A stretch of DNA of 64,000 bases from Streptomyces coeruleorubidus (GCF_008705135.1 NZ_CP023694.1:7105001-7169000); one strand, 5' to 3'; shown: positions 55,221 to 64,000, numbered from the stretch's first letter. The notes: generated from the sequence alone by a model not told the origin. Program-made: numbers and translations.

Positions 55221-56216
55221 TCACTCCGGCCCGCCCAGCACCTCCCGCACCCAGCCAAGTTGACGCCGCACCTGCACCGCGTCACCCCCCTCGTGCCCGT
55301 TGAACGGATACGCGTGGATCTCCTTGCGCGGGTCCGTGCCGGTCAGTTCGGCATAGCGGTTGAACGCGGCGTACGCCCCGCTCGGCGGGCACACCGTGTC
55401 CCGCAGCCCCACGCCGAAGTGAGCGGGGGCCTGTGCGCGACGGGCGAAGGAGACGCCCTCGACGTAGGAGAGCGTGCGGTAGGCGTCGTGTCCGGCGCCA
55501 CGGTGGACGGCGAGGTACGAGGCGATCTCGCCGTACGGCCCCGCGTCCGTGAGGTCGAGCGCGCGGCGGATGCCGCACAGCAGCGGGGCGGTGACGAGCA
55601 GCGCCGCCAGGTCGGGGACGAGCCCCGCGACGGCCAGGGCCAGCCCACCGCCCTGGCTGTTGCCGGCGGCCACGGTGCGCGCGGGGTCGACGCCGGGCAG
55701 CTCCCGCACCGCCGTGATCGCGCGCACCGCGTCCGTGATCAGGCGCCGGTAGTGGTAGTCCTCGGGAGCGAGCAGGCCGCGTACCGCCGGGCCGGGGCCG
55801 CCCGGGGCGGTGGCGTGCGGGTCGGGCGTATCGCCGCCGCAGCCGTACTCGTCGCCCTGGCCGCGATTGTCCATGAGCAGGTGCGCGTACCCGGCGTTGA
55901 CCCAGGTGAGGCGCTCGTGCGGCAGGCCCCGGCCGCGTCCGTACCCGGCGAACTCGACGACGGCGGGCAGGGGTTCATCGATCCCGGCCGGCCTGCTGAA
56001 CCACGCGCGTACCGGGTCGCCCGCGAAACCCCGGAACGTCACGTCCCAGGTCCGTGTCAGCCTCAGGCCCGTCTCCACCGGCCGCACCGACACCAGCGGG
56101 TCCGCCTGGCCGGCCTCCTTCAGCGTGCGCAGCCAGAAGGCGTCGAAGTCGGCGGGCTCCGCGACGTCCGGGTGATGGCGTTCCAGTTCCGTCAGCGGCA
56201 GGTCGAAAGCGGGCAC
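55221..56216 (-). CDS. acetylxylan esterase / cephalosporin-C deacetylase family (AXE1, CE7)
   Basis: 331 residues from GTG 56216. CE7 hallmarks are all present: RGQGDEYG near 118-125, nucleophile elbow GNSQGGG with Ser187, Asp273 (GLRDTVCPP) and His308 (FNGHEGG). No signal peptide, so it would deacetylate imported acetylated xylo-oligosaccharides in the cytoplasm. It diverges from the LplB-type transporter operon at 56446, sharing a 229-base control region. Confidence 0.92.
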   Translation of the reverse strand: MPAFDLPLTELERHHPDVAEPADFDAFWLRTLKEAGQADPLVSVRPVETGLRLTRTWDVTFRGFAGDPVRAWFSRPAGIDEPLPAVVEFAGYGRGRGLPHERLTWVNAGYAHLLMDNRGQGDEYGCGGDTPDPHATAPGGPGPAVRGLLAPEDYHYRRLITDAVRAITAVRELPGVDPARTVAAGNSQGGGLALAVAGLVPDLAALLVTAPLLCGIRRALDLTDAGPYGEIASYLAVHRGAGHDAYRTLSYVEGVSFARRAQAPAHFGVGLRDTVCPPSGAYAAFNRYAELTGTDPRKEIHAYPFNGHEGGDAVQVRRQLGWVREVLGGPE

Positions 56217-56401
56217 GGCGGCACCTCGCAGGAATCGGTGGTCATCCAGAAACTTGCGGTGGACGTGGGTGGCAGATCTCTGCGGTCTACCCAGGTTCGA
56301 CGCGATTCCAACGCGGCACAGACGCCTCACCGACTGCCGCCGCCCCCATTGACAGCGCTTTCTGCTGCCCTTAGGTTGCCGCGAAGTTACCGGTAAGAGC
56401 T

Positions 56402-56412
56402 CGAAAGTTTCG
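56402..56412. promoter_or_regulatory. CGAAA-N-TTTCG palindrome (xylan-type operator)
   Basis: CGAAAGTTTCG stands 34-44 bases before the first permease start. It is the form of the CGAAAcTTTCG palindrome I recall from Streptomyces xylanase promoters, where LacI/ROK-type regulators act. Its place between a CE7 esterase and a transporter operon fits xylan-responsive control. Confidence 0.6.
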
Positions 56413-56445
56413 GTTCCGCGTCCCATGCCCCGGGAGGCCCGAGCA

Positions 56446-57438
56446 ATGAGCACGTCCACCACGTCGGCCCCGCCGGGCACCGAGGATCCGCCTCCGGCCC
56501 CAGCCGCACCCCGACGCGGCAAGCGCGACCCCGCCCGGACCGGCTGGCGGCGGGCCCTGCGCCGCGACTGGCAGTTGTACTCGCTGGCGATCCTGCCGCT
56601 GCTGTTCTTCCTGGTCTTCCGCTATCTGCCGATGATCGGCAACGTCATCGCCTTCCGGCGTTTCGAGCCGGGCGGGTCGATCTTCGGCGAGGAGTGGGTG
56701 GGGCTGCGCTATGTGCAGATGTTCCTCAACGACCCCACCTTCTGGCAGGTGTTCCGCAACACCCTGTGGATCGGCGGGCTCACGCTGCTGTTCTGCTTCC
56801 CGGTCCCGATTGTGCTGGCGCTGCTGCTCAACGAGGTGCGCCGGCGCTCCCTGAAGCGGTTCGTGCAGTCGGTGTCGTACCTGCCGCACTTCCTGTCGAT
56901 CGTGATCGTCGCGGGCATCACGATGCAGATGCTGGCCAGCGACGGCCCGGTCAACCACCTCCTCGGCTGGTTCGGCCACGAACCGATCCGCTTCATCCAG
57001 GAGCCCGAGTGGTTCCGCACCATCTACGTCGGCTCGGAGATCTGGCAGACCGCCGGCTGGGGCACGATCCTCTACCTCGCCGCGCTCACCACGATCGACG
57101 AGGACCTGTACGAGGCCGCGCGCATCGACGGGGCCAACCGCTGGCAGCAGATCTGGCACGTCACCCTGCCCGGCATCCGGCCCACCATGGTCACGCTGCT
57201 GATCCTCAACGTCGGCGCGTTCATGGCGGTCGGCTTCGAGAAGGTCCTGCTGCTGTACAACCCGCTGACGTATCCGACCGCCGACGTGATCTCGACGTAC
57301 GTCTACCGGTCCGGTGTGGAGTCGAACAGCTTCAGCTACGCCGCCGCCATCGGCCTGTTCGAGGCGGTCATCGGCCTGATCCTGATCACGTCCGCCAACC
57401 AGCTCTCGCGCCGCACAGTGGGGACGAGCCTGTGGTGA
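56446..57438 (+). CDS. LplB-type oligosaccharide ABC permease
   Basis: 330 residues from ATG 56446 (GGGAGG upstream; ATG 56425 lacks a site). Binding-protein-dependent inner-membrane component with the EAA loop EAARIDGANRWQQIWHVTLPGI. Six membrane segments are expected. Closest to the LplB/YtcP group. It ends with a 4-base overlap with the second permease. Confidence 0.93.
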   Translation: MSTSTTSAPPGTEDPPPAPAAPRRGKRDPARTGWRRALRRDWQLYSLAILPLLFFLVFRYLPMIGNVIAFRRFEPGGSIFGEEWVGLRYVQMFLNDPTFWQVFRNTLWIGGLTLLFCFPVPIVLALLLNEVRRRSLKRFVQSVSYLPHFLSIVIVAGITMQMLASDGPVNHLLGWFGHEPIRFIQEPEWFRTIYVGSEIWQTAGWGTILYLAALTTIDEDLYEAARIDGANRWQQIWHVTLPGIRPTMVTLLILNVGAFMAVGFEKVLLLYNPLTYPTADVISTYVYRSGVESNSFSYAAAIGLFEAVIGLILITSANQLSRRTVGTSLW

Positions 57439-58304
57439 AGCCGAGTCGTTCCTACCGGGTCTTCCAGGGCGTCAACGGGGTGGTCCTCACCCTCGTCGTG
57501 CTGGTCACCCTGTACCCCTTCGTCAACATCCTCGCGCGGTCCTTCAGCGGGGAGCGGCAGATCCGGGCCGGTGAGGTGACCCTGCTGCCCAAGGGGTTCA
57601 ACCTCACCACGTACGAGATCGTGTTCCAGGACTCGATGTTCTGGCGGAACTACGGCAACACCGTGCTGTACACGGTCGTGGCGACGGCCGTGGCCATGGT
57701 GCTGACGACCTGTTACGCCTACGTGCTGTCGAAGAAGCACCTCAAGGGCCGTGGCGTGCTCGTCGGGATCGCCGTGTTCACCATGTTCTTCACCGGTGGC
57801 CTGATCCCCAACTACATCCTGGTCACCAGCCTCGGCCTGAAGAACAGCGTCTGGGCGATCGCCCTGCCGAACGCGATCAGCGTCTTCAACCTCCTGGTCA
57901 TGAAGGCCTTCTTCGAGAACCTGCCGACCGAACTGGAGGAGGCCGCGCAGATCGACGGCCTCAACACGTACGGCACCCTGCTCAGGATCGTGCTGCCGCT
58001 GTCCAAGGCGGTCGTCGCGACGATGGTGCTGTTCTACTCGGTGTCCTTCTGGAACTCCTGGTTCAGCGCCTTCCTCTACATGGACCGGACGGATCTGATG
58101 CCGGTCACCGTCTACCTGCGCAACCTCATTCAGGGCGCCACCGGCGGCGGCAACGCCGGCGCGGGCACGGAGCAGCTCAGCCAGGTCGGCGCGAACATCC
58201 AGTCGGTGACCATCGTCCTCACCGCCCTGCCGATCCTCTGCGTGTACCCGTTCGTCCAGCGCTACTTCGTCTCCGGCGTGATGCTCGGCGCGGTCAAGGG
58301 CTGA
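57435..58304 (+). CDS. LplC/YtcP-type oligosaccharide ABC permease
   Basis: 289 residues from GTG 57435, overlapping the previous stop (GTGA). MalG-type permease with EAA loop EAAQIDGLNTYGTLLRIVLP. Partner of the preceding permease. No ATPase gene is in the operon; Streptomyces importers of this class usually share the MsiK ATPase. Confidence 0.93.
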   Translation: MKPSRSYRVFQGVNGVVLTLVVLVTLYPFVNILARSFSGERQIRAGEVTLLPKGFNLTTYEIVFQDSMFWRNYGNTVLYTVVATAVAMVLTTCYAYVLSKKHLKGRGVLVGIAVFTMFFTGGLIPNYILVTSLGLKNSVWAIALPNAISVFNLLVMKAFFENLPTELEEAAQIDGLNTYGTLLRIVLPLSKAVVATMVLFYSVSFWNSWFSAFLYMDRTDLMPVTVYLRNLIQGATGGGNAGAGTEQLSQVGANIQSVTIVLTALPILCVYPFVQRYFVSGVMLGAVKG

Positions 58305-58360
58305 CGCCGCTTCCTCAACTCGCCTACGGATCAGCTCGCTTACGGAACAAAGGAGTCTCC

Positions 58361-60016
58361 GTGCAGAACGCAGGACAGCTCTCCCGGCGTCAGATACTCG
58401 CCGCCGCCGGCTTCATCGGCCTCGCCACCCTCACCGGATGCGGCAGCGGAGACGACGGCGGGGACGGCAAGGACCTGTCGAAGAAGCAGAACGGGGCGAT
58501 GAAGAACTACCGGGCCGGACAGCAGTTCAAGGCGGCCAAGCCGTTGTCCTTCTCGGTGCTGCACAACAACAACCCCGTCTACCCCATGAAGGACGGCTGG
58601 CTGTTCTGGAAGGAACTCACCAAGCGCACCGGCGTCACCCTCAAGCCCGTCGACGTTCCCCTGGCCGACTACGAGAAGAAGCGCAGCGTCCTCATCGGCG
58701 CGGGCGACGCCCCGTTCCTGATCCCCAAGACGTATCACCCCTCCGAGGTCGCCTTCGTCTCGTCGGGCGCGATCCTCCCGGTCAGCGACTACGTGCACCT
58801 GATGCCCAACTTCCGCGACAAGGTGCGCAAGTGGAAGCTGGAGCCCGAGCTCGACTCGATCCGCCAGTCCGACGGCAAGTACTACCTGCTGCCCGGACTG
58901 CACGAGAAGGCCAAGGCGGGCTACTCGCTGTCCTTCCGCACGGACGTCCTCGACAAGCACGGCCTGAGCCTGCCCACCACCTGGGACGAGGTCCACGACG
59001 TCCTCAAGGCGCTCAGGGAGGAATACCCCCGCACGTACCCCTTCTCCGACCGCTGGAGCACCAACACCCCGTTCCCCTGCGGCGCCCTGTTCGGCTACCT
59101 CGGCCAAGCCTTCGGCGTCCGGGCCGGATGGGCGTACGACAACATCAGCTTCGACCACAAGGCGCAGAAGTTCGTCTTCACCGGCGCCCAGGACGCCTAC
59201 CGCCGGATGGTCGAGTACCTGCGGGGGCTCGTCGCCGAGAAGCTCATGGACCCCGAGAGCTTCAGCCAGACCGACGACCAGGCCGTGCAGAAGCTGCTCG
59301 CCGAGAAGTCCTACGCGATCAGCGCCAACCCCCAGGAGCTGGTGCAGAACTACCGCTACAACCTGGAGAAGCAAGTCGACGGAGCCAAGATCGAGATGGT
59401 TCCCGTGCCCCTCGGACCGGCCGGCCCGGTCGTCCTCGGCGGCACCCGTCTGGAGAACGGCGTCATGGTGTCCAGCAAGGCCCTCAAGAGCGACAGCTTC
59501 GTCGCGATGATGCAGTTCCTCGACTGGCTCTGGTACTCCGACGAGGGCCAGAAGTTCTGCAAGTGGGGCGTCGAGGGCGTCACCTACACCGAGTCCGGCG
59601 GCCGTCCGCAGCTGAAGCCCGGCATCTCCCTGATGGGCTCCGACGCGGACGCCCCGAAGGACCTCCAGAAGGACTACGGGTTCTTCAACGGCGTCTTCAC
59701 CTACGGCGGCAGCTGGGCCCTGGTCTCCTCCTCGTTCAGCCCGGACGAGAAGCGGTTCCAGGACGCCATGTCCCAGCGCGAGCAGCTGCCCATCGACCCG
59801 GCTCACCCGCTCCAGTCCTTCGAGCAGGAACAGTCCACCCTCTGGGACACCCCGCTCAAGGACCACGTCATCCAGAACACCCTCCAGTTCGTCCTCGGCA
59901 AGCGGCCCCTGTCCGAATGGAACGCCTACCTCGCCGAACTGAAGTCGAAGAACATGCAGCAGCTCGTCGACCTGCACAACAAGGCGTACGAGCGGTTCAA
60001 GAAGGAGAACGGGTGA
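58361..60016 (+). CDS. LplA-type oligosaccharide-binding lipoprotein
   Basis: 551 residues from GTG 58361, with AAAGGAG upstream. Twin arginine at 9-10 (LSRRQILAAAGF) before a lipobox LTGC, Cys27, so likely Tat-exported lipoprotein. The large family-1 binding protein size (over 500) is typical of LplA-like receptors. It should feed the two permeases upstream with a xylan- or galactoside-type oligosaccharide. Confidence 0.92.
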   Translation: MQNAGQLSRRQILAAAGFIGLATLTGCGSGDDGGDGKDLSKKQNGAMKNYRAGQQFKAAKPLSFSVLHNNNPVYPMKDGWLFWKELTKRTGVTLKPVDVPLADYEKKRSVLIGAGDAPFLIPKTYHPSEVAFVSSGAILPVSDYVHLMPNFRDKVRKWKLEPELDSIRQSDGKYYLLPGLHEKAKAGYSLSFRTDVLDKHGLSLPTTWDEVHDVLKALREEYPRTYPFSDRWSTNTPFPCGALFGYLGQAFGVRAGWAYDNISFDHKAQKFVFTGAQDAYRRMVEYLRGLVAEKLMDPESFSQTDDQAVQKLLAEKSYAISANPQELVQNYRYNLEKQVDGAKIEMVPVPLGPAGPVVLGGTRLENGVMVSSKALKSDSFVAMMQFLDWLWYSDEGQKFCKWGVEGVTYTESGGRPQLKPGISLMGSDADAPKDLQKDYGFFNGVFTYGGSWALVSSSFSPDEKRFQDAMSQREQLPIDPAHPLQSFEQEQSTLWDTPLKDHVIQNTLQFVLGKRPLSEWNAYLAELKSKNMQQLVDLHNKAYERFKKENG

Positions 60017-60462
60017 TCCGCGTCCCCGACGCGCCGACCGGCCGGCTGCCCGGCGCCCGGCGACACCGCGCCGGCAGCGGCCGCCACGACCTCGCCCTGC
60101 ACCGCGACGTCCCGGACTCCGCCGAGCCTGCGTCTGCCTGTCGGCGGTCGGCCGCTGACGTCGGCCGTGTCGGTGTGGGCTTGTGTCGCGAGGTCCAGGG
60201 CACTGCTGAGCCCGCGTGCACCTATCGGCGGCCGACCGCTGACGCCGGCCGCGTCGGTCTGGCCCTGCGCCGCGACGGCCAGGGCTCCGCCGAGCCCCCG
60301 CGCACCCACCGGCGACTGTCCGCCCACGCCGGCCGCGTCTATCTGTCCCTGCCCCTGCCCCTGGGCCGCCACGAGGTCACCCTCGTCGGGCTCACCCCGG
60401 TCGCCGACGAGACCCCGCCCTGGTGGGACGGATGGCGCCTGCCCGCCCGGGAGGGGGCGTGA
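60013..60462 (+). CDS. hypothetical protein with three 28-residue repeats
   Basis: 149 residues from GTG 60013, overlapping the binding-protein stop, with AAGGAG inside the latter's end. I do not recognise the family. Residues 27-110 are three tandem 28-residue units of the form L-x-L-x-R-(D/E)-x(4)-AEP...RR...GRV. The segment LSLPLPLGRHEVTLVGLTPV follows. No signal peptide or membrane segment. Coupled on both sides (4-base overlaps), so it is probably translated, perhaps a small accessory protein of the sugar operon. Confidence 0.65.
   Translation: MIRVPDAPTGRLPGARRHRAGSGRHDLALHRDVPDSAEPASACRRSAADVGRVGVGLCREVQGTAEPACTYRRPTADAGRVGLALRRDGQGSAEPPRTHRRLSAHAGRVYLSLPLPLGRHEVTLVGLTPVADETPPWWDGWRLPAREGA
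60091..60342 (+). repeat. 84-base in-frame triplication
   Basis: Units 60091-60174, 60175-60258 and 60259-60342 each encode 28 residues. They share CCGAGCC/GAGCCC and GGCCG(C/T)GTC cores but differ at many third positions, so the duplication is not very recent. Confidence 0.75.
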
Positions 60463-61142
60463 GCACCGCACGCGCCTCCGACTTCGGCACCGGTGCCCTC
60501 TCCCGCGCCTCCGCCCTGATCCACACCGTCCTCACCGTCGAGGCACTGCTGCTCCTCGCCGCATCGCCGGGCCTGGCCGGACTGCTCCTGCTCGGCCCCG
60601 ACCCCGCCAACCTGCCCCTCGCGGCCCTGTGCCTGCTGCCCCTCGGACCGGCCCTGTCCGCCGCCCTCTACGCCCTCCACCACCGCAGCCGCGACCTCAC
60701 CGAACTGCACCCGGCCCGCGCCTACCTGCGCGGCTGGCGGCTCAACGCCGTACCGGCGCTCAAGCTGTGGACACCCCTGCTGGCCTGGCTGACGGTCATC
60801 GCCTTCACCCTCACCCACTTCTCCGCGACCGGCCTGCCCGCCTGGTGGGCGCTGCTGCTCGCGGCGATCGGCGCCGGCTCCCTCCTCTGGGGCGCGCACG
60901 CCCTCGTCCTCACCTCGCTGTTCGCCTTCCGTGCCCGGGACACCGCCCGCCTCGCCGGGTACTTCCTGTTCCGGCACGGCCGCGCCACCCTCGCCGCCGC
61001 CTCCCTGCTCGTCCTGACGGCAGCGATGACGGCCCTGCTGACCGAGGCCCTGCCGGCCCTGCTGGCCGCTCCGCTGCTGCTGTCCCAGCTGCACGGCAGC
61101 CGCACGGTGATCACCGAGACCCAGGAGGACTTCACGGCATGA
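60459..61142 (+). CDS. DUF624 (YesL-like) membrane protein
   Basis: 227 residues from GTG 60459, overlapping the previous stop by 4 bases. About five hydrophobic segments and the early pattern LIHTVLTVEALLLLAASPG fit DUF624. These proteins commonly accompany LplABC-type sugar import operons; the function is not known. It overlaps the GH42 start by 4 bases. Confidence 0.85.
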   Translation: MSTARASDFGTGALSRASALIHTVLTVEALLLLAASPGLAGLLLLGPDPANLPLAALCLLPLGPALSAALYALHHRSRDLTELHPARAYLRGWRLNAVPALKLWTPLLAWLTVIAFTLTHFSATGLPAWWALLLAAIGAGSLLWGAHALVLTSLFAFRARDTARLAGYFLFRHGRATLAAASLLVLTAAMTALLTEALPALLAAPLLLSQLHGSRTVITETQEDFTA

Positions 61143-63145
61143 CCGCGCCCCGCACGCCGAAGATCCCGTACGGCGGTGACTACAACCCCGAGCAGTGGCC
61201 CGAGACCGTCTGGGACGACGACCACCGCCTGTTCACCCGGGCCGGCATCGACACCCTCACCGTCGGCGTGTTCACCTGGTCCCTCACCCAACCGGACCCG
61301 GGGACCTACGACTTCACGGTCCTGGACCACATCCTCGACCGGGCCGCCGCCGAGGGACGCCAGGTCTGCCTGGCCACCGGCACCGCCGCCCTCCCGCCCT
61401 GGCTGGCCAAGCGGCACCCGGAGGTCAACCGCACCGACTTCGAGGGCCGCCGCCACCGCTACGGCCAGCGCCACAACTTCTGCCCCAGCTCACCGGCGTA
61501 CCGCGAACACGCCACCGCGCTGGCCTCCCGCCTCGCCGAACGGTACGCCGACCACCCCGCCCTGCTCGCCTGGCACATCAACAACGAGTACGGCGGCGCC
61601 TGCTACTGCGAGCTGTGCGCCGAGGCGTTCCGCGAGTGGCTCCGTGACCGGCACGGCACCCTCGACGCCCTGAACGACGCCTGGTGGACGACCTTCTGGT
61701 CGCACCGCTACACCGACTGGGACCAGATCGAGCCGCCCAACGCCCTCACCGAACACTGGCGCGGCCCCGACCACACCGCCTTCCAGGGCATCACCCTCGA
61801 TTACTTCCGCTTCTCGACCGACGCCCTCCTCGGCTGCTTCCTGGCCGAGAAGGAGGTGATCCGCGCCCACGACCAGGACACGCCCGTCACCACCAATTTC
61901 ATGGGCACCTTTCGCCCCCTCGACTACCACCGCTGGGCGCCCCACCTCGACTTCGCCTCCTGGGACAACTACCCGCCCCTCGACGCCCCGCCGACCCGGC
62001 CCGCCCTCGCCCACGACCTGATGCGCGGCCTGAAGGACGGCGCACCCTTCTGGCTGATGGAGCAGACCCCGTCCACGACGGCCTGCCGTGACGTCAACCC
62101 GTTGCGCCGTCCCGGCGAGCTCCGCCTCGCCACCTTCCAGGCCATCGCCCACGGCGCGGACGCGGCCCTCTACTTCCAGATGCGCGCCTCACGGGGCGCC
62201 TGCGAGAAGTACCACGGGGCGGTCATCGGCCACGCGGGCCGCGACGACACCCGTGTCTTCCGCGAAGTGGCCGAACTGGGACGGGAGTTGGAGTCCCTGG
62301 GCGACCGGACACTCGGCGCCCGCACCCCGGCCCGCACCGCCCTCCTCTTCGACTGGGACAGCTGGTGGGCCCTGGAGATCTCCGACGGCCCGTCCCGGCT
62401 GGTCAAGTACCCGGACGTGGTCCACGCCCACTACCGGGCCGCCCGCGAGGCCGGTGCCGACGTGGACGTGATCCCGCAGACCGCCGACCTCACGCCCTAC
62501 GACGTGGTGCTCGCCCCCGCCCTCCACATGGTCAAGGGCGACCTCGCCACCCGCCTCGAAGAAGTCGCCGCACGCGGCGGCACGGTCCTGGCCACCTTCC
62601 TCTCCGGCCGTGTAGACGAGCACGACCGCGCCTTCCTCGCCGATGTCCCCGGCCCGCTCGCCCCGCTGATGGGCATCCGCGTGGACGAATGGGACGCCCG
62701 CCCACCGGAGTTCACCCAGCCCGTCCCCGAACTGCCGGCCGAGGCGCGGCTCGTCTTCGAGCTCGTGCTGCCGCGCGGCGCCGAACCGGTCGCCACCTAT
62801 GGCACCGACTTCTACGCCGGCACCCCCGCCGTCACCCGCAACCGCTTCGGCGACGGCGAGGGCTGGTACGTCGCCACCGCCCTCGACCAGCCGGGTGTCG
62901 ACCAGGTCGTCCGCCGGATCCTGGCCCGCCACGACCTGCTCGGCCCCTACGCCGGCCACCCCGCGGTGGAGACCGCCACCCGTGTCACCCCCGACGGCAC
63001 CCCCCTCTTCTTCCTCCTCAACCACGCCCCCGAACCGGCCCGTCTGACGGCCCACACCACGGCCACCGACCTGCTCACCGGCAAACGGGTGGAGCAGGGC
63101 GAACCCCTGGTCCTCGACCCCCTGGGCGTCGCGATCCTCCAGTAG
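61139..63145 (+). CDS. GH42 beta-galactosidase
   Basis: 668 residues. Family pattern YGGDYNPEQWPE at the N-terminus; acid/base Glu150 in WHINNEYGG and nucleophile Glu308 in LMEQTPS. The GH42 zinc cysteines are Cys115 and the CYCELC group (155, 157, 160). C-terminal trimerisation and beta domains follow. No signal peptide: it acts on imported galactosides (for example galactosylated hemicellulose fragments or arabinogalacto-oligosaccharides). Last gene of the LplB-LplC-SBP-repeat protein-DUF624-GH42 operon, all linked by short spacers or overlaps. Confidence 0.94.
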   Translation: MTAPRTPKIPYGGDYNPEQWPETVWDDDHRLFTRAGIDTLTVGVFTWSLTQPDPGTYDFTVLDHILDRAAAEGRQVCLATGTAALPPWLAKRHPEVNRTDFEGRRHRYGQRHNFCPSSPAYREHATALASRLAERYADHPALLAWHINNEYGGACYCELCAEAFREWLRDRHGTLDALNDAWWTTFWSHRYTDWDQIEPPNALTEHWRGPDHTAFQGITLDYFRFSTDALLGCFLAEKEVIRAHDQDTPVTTNFMGTFRPLDYHRWAPHLDFASWDNYPPLDAPPTRPALAHDLMRGLKDGAPFWLMEQTPSTTACRDVNPLRRPGELRLATFQAIAHGADAALYFQMRASRGACEKYHGAVIGHAGRDDTRVFREVAELGRELESLGDRTLGARTPARTALLFDWDSWWALEISDGPSRLVKYPDVVHAHYRAAREAGADVDVIPQTADLTPYDVVLAPALHMVKGDLATRLEEVAARGGTVLATFLSGRVDEHDRAFLADVPGPLAPLMGIRVDEWDARPPEFTQPVPELPAEARLVFELVLPRGAEPVATYGTDFYAGTPAVTRNRFGDGEGWYVATALDQPGVDQVVRRILARHDLLGPYAGHPAVETATRVTPDGTPLFFLLNHAPEPARLTAHTTATDLLTGKRVEQGEPLVLDPLGVAILQ

Positions 63146-63157
63146 AGTCGCGATCTC

Positions 63158-64000
63158 TCAGTGGATCCGGCGCCCCCGCTCGTCCGGCATCCCCGACTTG
63201 CGGAAGAAGTAGCTGTTGATCTGGTCGCGCCACTCGCGGGCGCTGCGGAGCTGCTCCTCGTACCGCTCCGCCACCCGCGCGTGGCGTGCCGGGTCCACCA
63301 GCCCGGCCAGCGAAGCCCACACCTCCCGGGCCTCCTCGACTTCCTGCACGCCCTCGAAGTGCGTGTCGTAGATGTGCTGGATCACGGTCTTCCCGCTCTT
63401 CAGCGGATGGCCGTAGGGCACGTGGTGGAAGAAGAGCAGCAGCTCGTCGGGGCAGGTGTCCGGCGACTCGTACAGCTCGGCCCACGGCATGGCGTACTGC
63501 CCGGCGTACCCGGTCCCGCTCGCCACGCTGCGGTCGACGCCGACGCCGTCCCGGTCGGCGAAGTGGTAGGTGCCCCACGGGCTGTACTCGTACCCGTCGA
63601 CGCTCGGCCCGTAGTGGTGGCCCGGCTGCACCATCCAGCCCACGCCGAGGGGAGCGGTGTACTTCTCGTACGTCCGCCAGGAGCCGTCGAGGACCGCGTG
63701 CAGCCCGTCCGGCAGACGCTCCGAGGCCTCCGGGAAGGTCAGCCCGATCCACTCGTCGAGCACCTCACGCGGCTCGGCGTCCGGCCGCCACGCCAGCCGT
63801 CCGAAGGTGTACAGGTTGGCCTGGGCGAGGGGGTGCCCGGTCCAGAACGGGTCGTCGCCGGCGTTGGACACCGCGACCAGCCCGCCCCGCGCCCGTTCCC
63901 CCACGGACGACTCCGGTTCGTGCCGGAAGCGCAGCACCTCGCTCCACATCGGCCCCAGCCAGCAGACGTGCCGCTGCTGTCCGGTGTACTCCTGGGTGAC
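63158..64000 (-). CDS. GH67 alpha-glucuronidase (5' part outside window)
   Basis: The visible C-terminal 280 residues (family total about 700) include QPGHHYGPSVDGYEYSPWGTYHFAD and FFHHVPYGHPLKSGKTVIQHIYDTHFEGV, diagnostic of GH67. The reading stays open to base 64000. The enzyme removes 4-O-methyl-glucuronic acid from xylo-oligosaccharide ends in the cytoplasm. It is convergent with the GH42 gene with 12 bases between stops. Together with the CE7 esterase it points to glucuronoxylan use. Confidence 0.92.
   Translation of the reverse strand, partial: VTQEYTGQQRHVCWLGPMWSEVLRFRHEPESSVGERARGGLVAVSNAGDDPFWTGHPLAQANLYTFGRLAWRPDAEPREVLDEWIGLTFPEASERLPDGLHAVLDGSWRTYEKYTAPLGVGWMVQPGHHYGPSVDGYEYSPWGTYHFADRDGVGVDRSVASGTGYAGQYAMPWAELYESPDTCPDELLLFFHHVPYGHPLKSGKTVIQHIYDTHFEGVQEVEEAREVWASLAGLVDPARHARVAERYEEQLRSAREWRDQINSYFFRKSGMPDERGRRIH

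Noticed and set aside
58340..59977. 545-codon frame antisense to the LplA-type binding protein
   Set aside because: Shadow of codon bias; the plus-strand gene has lipobox, ribosome site and operon context.

Overview
The window is high-GC actinobacterial DNA. Strong GGAGG-type ribosome binding sites, many 4-bp start/stop overlaps, GTG starts and the neighbouring core genes all point to Streptomyces. Positions 1 to about 39740 hold an essentially complete daunorubicin/doxorubicin (and baumycin) type II polyketide cluster. The gene order and several protein sequences (DnrK, DoxA, DnrJ, DpsC with Ser118) agree with what I remember of Streptomyces peucetius, so the source is S. peucetius or a very close relative. 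This is from memory, not from an alignment.

Layout of the cluster. On the minus strand, 2201-7323 is dnrD-dnrK-dnrP-dnrQ-dnrS (fourth-ring cyclase, tailoring and the daunosamine glycosyltransferase pair), next to the UvrA-like resistance gene drrC (1-1845, 5' end outside the window). dnrC (7506) diverges from it. The minimal PKS and starter-unit genes dnrG-dpsA-dpsB-dpsC-dpsD run leftward (13357-8344). dpsE-dpsF run rightward (13549-15311). dpsH-dnmT-dnrH-dnrE run leftward (19573-15446). dpsG-dnrU-dnrV-doxA run rightward (19802-23092). They are followed by the SARP activator dnrI and the aminotransferase dnmJ. dnmZ-dnmU-dnmV (daunosamine/baumycin sugar) diverge from dpsY-dnrX. drrA-drrB and a bicovalent-flavin oxidase run leftward and diverge from dnrF. 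The regulators dnrO and dnrN are divergent, and dnmL-dnmM (TDP-sugar entry) close the cluster. Nearly every divergent promoter carries tandem heptamers at exact 11-bp spacing, as expected for the DnrI activator.

How the cluster works: DpsC/DpsD with DpsA/DpsB/DpsG build a propionate-started decaketide. DpsE, DpsF, DpsY, DpsH and DnrG fold and oxidise it to aklanonic acid. DnrC, DnrD, DnrE and DnrF lead to epsilon-rhodomycinone. DnmL, M, T, U, J and V make TDP-L-daunosamine, which DnrS/DnrQ attach. DnrP, DnrK and DoxA finish the molecule. DnrH, DnrX and DnmZ divert product to baumycins. DrrAB and DrrC protect the host.

Positions 39947-44837 return to conserved chromosome: a MurA-like enzyme fused to an HTH domain, a small DUF4236 protein and aconitase. 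The murA-like/acnA interval contains a repeated ATCTC-N6-GAGAT palindrome and an iron-box. Positions 45041-52710 hold a xylose/ribose-type ABC importer, an extra solute-binding protein and a large SpoIIE-type phosphatase with a repeat-rich tail. Positions 52947-64000 are largely plant-polysaccharide functions: an aminoglycoside-phosphotransferase relic, a cellulose-type LPMO under a CebR box, an MmpS-like lipoprotein, then an acetylxylan esterase diverging from an LplBC-type importer operon with a repeat protein, a DUF624 protein and a GH42 enzyme. A GH67 alpha-glucuronidase runs off the right edge.
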